From Mageeibacillus sp. UBA5770 (GTDB lineage: Bacteria; Bacillota_A; Clostridia; Saccharofermentanales; Saccharofermentanaceae), in NCBI GenBank assembly GCA_002418705.1, contig DIEQ01000029.1:21428-44566 (forward strand): 23,139 nt of DNA, written 5' to 3'. Shown here piece by piece: positions 21,317-23,139 of this stretch. The notes below the pieces were generated by a model. It saw nothing but the letters and a program-made list of their open reading frames with translations, had not been told where the DNA came from and did no database searches. A program made the position numbers and the translations under genes. Every line of letters begins with the position of its first letter. Positions within the stretch are counted from its first letter, which is position 1.

Positions 21317-23139
21317 ATGCTTTGCTATGACCATAACAGAACAAAAGATCCTGAATTTTTCGCAGAAAACCGCCTGGATGCTCATTCTGATCACAGATAT
21401 TACACTTCGGCGGCAGCTGCGGCCGAGGGTCGTGATGACCTTCGCCTATCTCTCAACGGGCTCTGGAAGTTCTCTTACGCCGTCAATTACAAATCGGTCA
21501 TACGGGGTTTCGAAAACGACGATTATGATTGTCGCTCCTGGAACGATATCCGCGTGCCCGCCAGCATTCAAATGGAGGGGTATGATTCTCCGCAGTATGC
21601 TAATGTCCAGTACGCCTGGGACGGGAGAGAGCAGCTCGCACCCAATGAGGTACCGGAAAGATTTAATCCCGTAGCAAGCTATGTGAAGTATTTTTCCGTG
21701 CCGCAGGACATGAAAGACAAAAAAACATATATATCCTTCCAGGGGGCCGAAAGCAGCATGGCTTTATGGCTGAACGGGCAATATGTCGGCTACAGCACAG
21801 ACGGTTTTACGCCGGCAGATTTTCTGCTTACCCCGTATCTCCGGGAAGGCGAGAACAAACTGGCCGTTTCGGTGTATAAATGGACGGCAGCGAGTTGGTG
21901 CGAAGATCAGGACTTCTTCCGTTTTTCCGGTATTTTCCGCGATGTCTTTATATATGCGGTGCCTCAGGTTCACATTACGGATGTCAAAGTACGCACAATA
22001 CTAAATGACAGCTTTACAGCGGCAGACTTGATCGTGGATCTGAAGTCCGGGGGCTGCGGCAGCGTCAGAGTGACCCTGACAGACAAAGGACGCCTGGCTG
22101 CTCAATATAACTGTAAGCTTGAGGGGCGGCATGTAAGCTGCAAAATACCTGTCGAAGAACCCCGGTTATGGAGCGCCGAGATACCATACCTTTATGACCT
22201 GCTCATCACTGTTTATGACGAAACCGGCAATACAGTTGAAGTTATTCCCCAGAAAACCGGTTTCCGACGCTTTGAGATTAAAGACAGTATCATGCTGCTC
22301 AATGGGAAAAGGATCGTATTCAAGGGAGTCAACCGCCATGAGTTCAGTGCCGTTACCGGTCGTCACGTATCGGAAGAAGAGATGCTCACAGATATCCTGA
22401 CGATGAAACGCAACAACATCAATGCCATCCGGACATCACATTATCCGAATGATTCGTACCTTTATCAGCTCTGTGATGAATACGGAATCTACGTCATTGA
22501 TGAAGCGAATATGGAGTCACACGGGTCCTGGGATGCTTATCTGAACGGGCAGCTGTCTATAGATGAGATTGTTCCCGGTGACCGGCCTGAGTGGCTGGCC
22601 CCCATGCTTGACCGGGTCAATTCCGTTTACCAGCGGGACAAGAATCATCCCTGCGTACTGATATGGTCCTGTGGGAATGAATCCTTCGGCGGCAGGAATA
22701 TTTTTGAGATGTCGCAGCTTTTCCGGGAGCTGGACGCAACACGCCCGGTCCATTATGAAGGCGTGGCTCACGACAGAAGATATAACGAGACCACGGACAT
22801 TGAGAGCCAGATGTATACGCCTGTTCCCCTTATTGAAGAATTTTTGAAAGTTCACAGGGACAAACCGTTCATCTGCTGTGAGTATGCTCATGCCATGGGC
22901 AATTCCTGCGGTGCGATGTACAAGTATACCGACCTTACCAACACGGAACCGTTATACCAGGGCGGCTTCATCTGGGACTATATTGATCAGTCCTTATTTG
23001 CCAAGACCCGTTACGGTGAAGATTACCAGGCTTACGGAGGTGACTTTGGCGAACGTCCCTGTGACTACAACTTTTGCGGCAACGGCATCGTCTACGCAGG
23101 TGACCGCGACGCCTCACCCAAAATGTCCGAAGTGAAGTT
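21317..23139 (+). CDS. lacZ: GH2 beta-galactosidase (LacZ type), 3' end beyond window
   Basis: The first 607 residues of a GH2 beta-galactosidase, open to the right edge; full-length relatives have ~1,000. The start MLCYDHNRTKDPEFFAENRL and the sugar-binding-domain segment DDLRLSLNGLWKFSYA are typical of LacZ. Landmarks are the jelly-roll domain ending near FRFSGIFRDVFIY, GVNRHEFSAVTGR, IRTSHYPN, WSCGNESFGG with acid/base Glu455, and CCEYAHAMGNSCG with nucleophile Glu522, followed by GGFIWDYIDQSL. No signal peptide, so it acts in the cytoplasm, hydrolysing beta-galactosides brought in by the importer encoded just upstream. AGGAGG at 21303-21308 lies 8 nt before the ATG; the gap to the permease gene is 60 nt. 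Confidence 0.95.
   Translation, partial: MLCYDHNRTKDPEFFAENRLDAHSDHRYYTSAAAAAEGRDDLRLSLNGLWKFSYAVNYKSVIRGFENDDYDCRSWNDIRVPASIQMEGYDSPQYANVQYAWDGREQLAPNEVPERFNPVASYVKYFSVPQDMKDKKTYISFQGAESSMALWLNGQYVGYSTDGFTPADFLLTPYLREGENKLAVSVYKWTAASWCEDQDFFRFSGIFRDVFIYAVPQVHITDVKVRTILNDSFTAADLIVDLKSGGCGSVRVTLTDKGRLAAQYNCKLEGRHVSCKIPVEEPRLWSAEIPYLYDLLITVYDETGNTVEVIPQKTGFRRFEIKDSIMLLNGKRIVFKGVNRHEFSAVTGRHVSEEEMLTDILTMKRNNINAIRTSHYPNDSYLYQLCDEYGIYVIDEANMESHGSWDAYLNGQLSIDEIVPGDRPEWLAPMLDRVNSVYQRDKNHPCVLIWSCGNESFGGRNIFEMSQLFRELDATRPVHYEGVAHDRRYNETTDIESQMYTPVPLIEEFLKVHRDKPFICCEYAHAMGNSCGAMYKYTDLTNTEPLYQGGFIWDYIDQSLFAKTRYGEDYQAYGGDFGERPCDYNFCGNGIVYAGDRDASPKMSEVK

Noticed and set aside
21225..21674. 149-codon open frame on the + strand
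   Set aside because: Overlaps the start of lacZ in a different frame; the lacZ frame has the ribosome binding site and the enzyme motifs.

Overview
The window looks like chromosomal DNA from a low-to-mid GC, Gram-positive, gut-type anaerobe of the Clostridia, most likely a Lachnospiraceae-like bacterium. This is an inference from strong AGGAGG-type ribosome binding sites, lipoprotein signal peptides, a glycan-utilisation locus with a CUT1 importer that has no ATPase gene of its own, and the families present. I cannot place it to genus. I see no rRNA, tRNA, CRISPR array, insertion sequence or phage gene. No gene-free stretch exceeds about 240 bases.

Left part (1-3834, all +): the 3' end of a COG2509-like FAD-dependent dehydrogenase; an HdeD/DUF308 membrane protein; a short Ppx/GppA phosphatase; a Ser/Thr-linker lipoprotein; a 34-residue lysine-rich microprotein with a near-perfect ribosome binding site; a UUCG-capped hairpin terminator; and a LigB-type (YgiD/DODA-like) dioxygenase. 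Next, on the - strand, is a small cysteine-rich protein with its own strong promoter, an untranslated leader of roughly 110 nt and its own terminator.

Middle part (4440-9416, all -): a drug-export operon read MATE transporter, then ABC half-transporter with a degenerate ATP site, then ABC half-transporter with a canonical site. The two ABC genes overlap by 14 nt, as expected for a heterodimeric exporter. Diverging from it (+) is the wreck of an S41-like peptidase gene (N- and C-terminal ends kept, catalytic middle lost, frames out of register), followed by an unrecognised protein with a Jag-N-like patch and a CxxC...CCxxC cluster.

Right part (10813-23139, all +): two consecutive galactoside modules. 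Module A is tetR - GH36 alpha-galactosidase - unrecognised GT-B-like protein - GPH-type sugar:cation symporter. It starts at a promoter whose -10 and start-site region is covered by a perfect 11-bp inverted repeat, its genes are overlapping or tightly packed, and it ends in a strong terminator. Module B is an AraC regulator, a CUT1 lipoprotein sugar-binding protein, a large intercistronic hairpin, two permeases and a LacZ-type GH2 beta-galactosidase that runs off the right edge. Together they suggest uptake of alpha- and beta-galactosides by two routes, with intracellular hydrolysis. The least explained member is the GT-B-like protein at 13883-15367, the best candidate here for undescribed biology.
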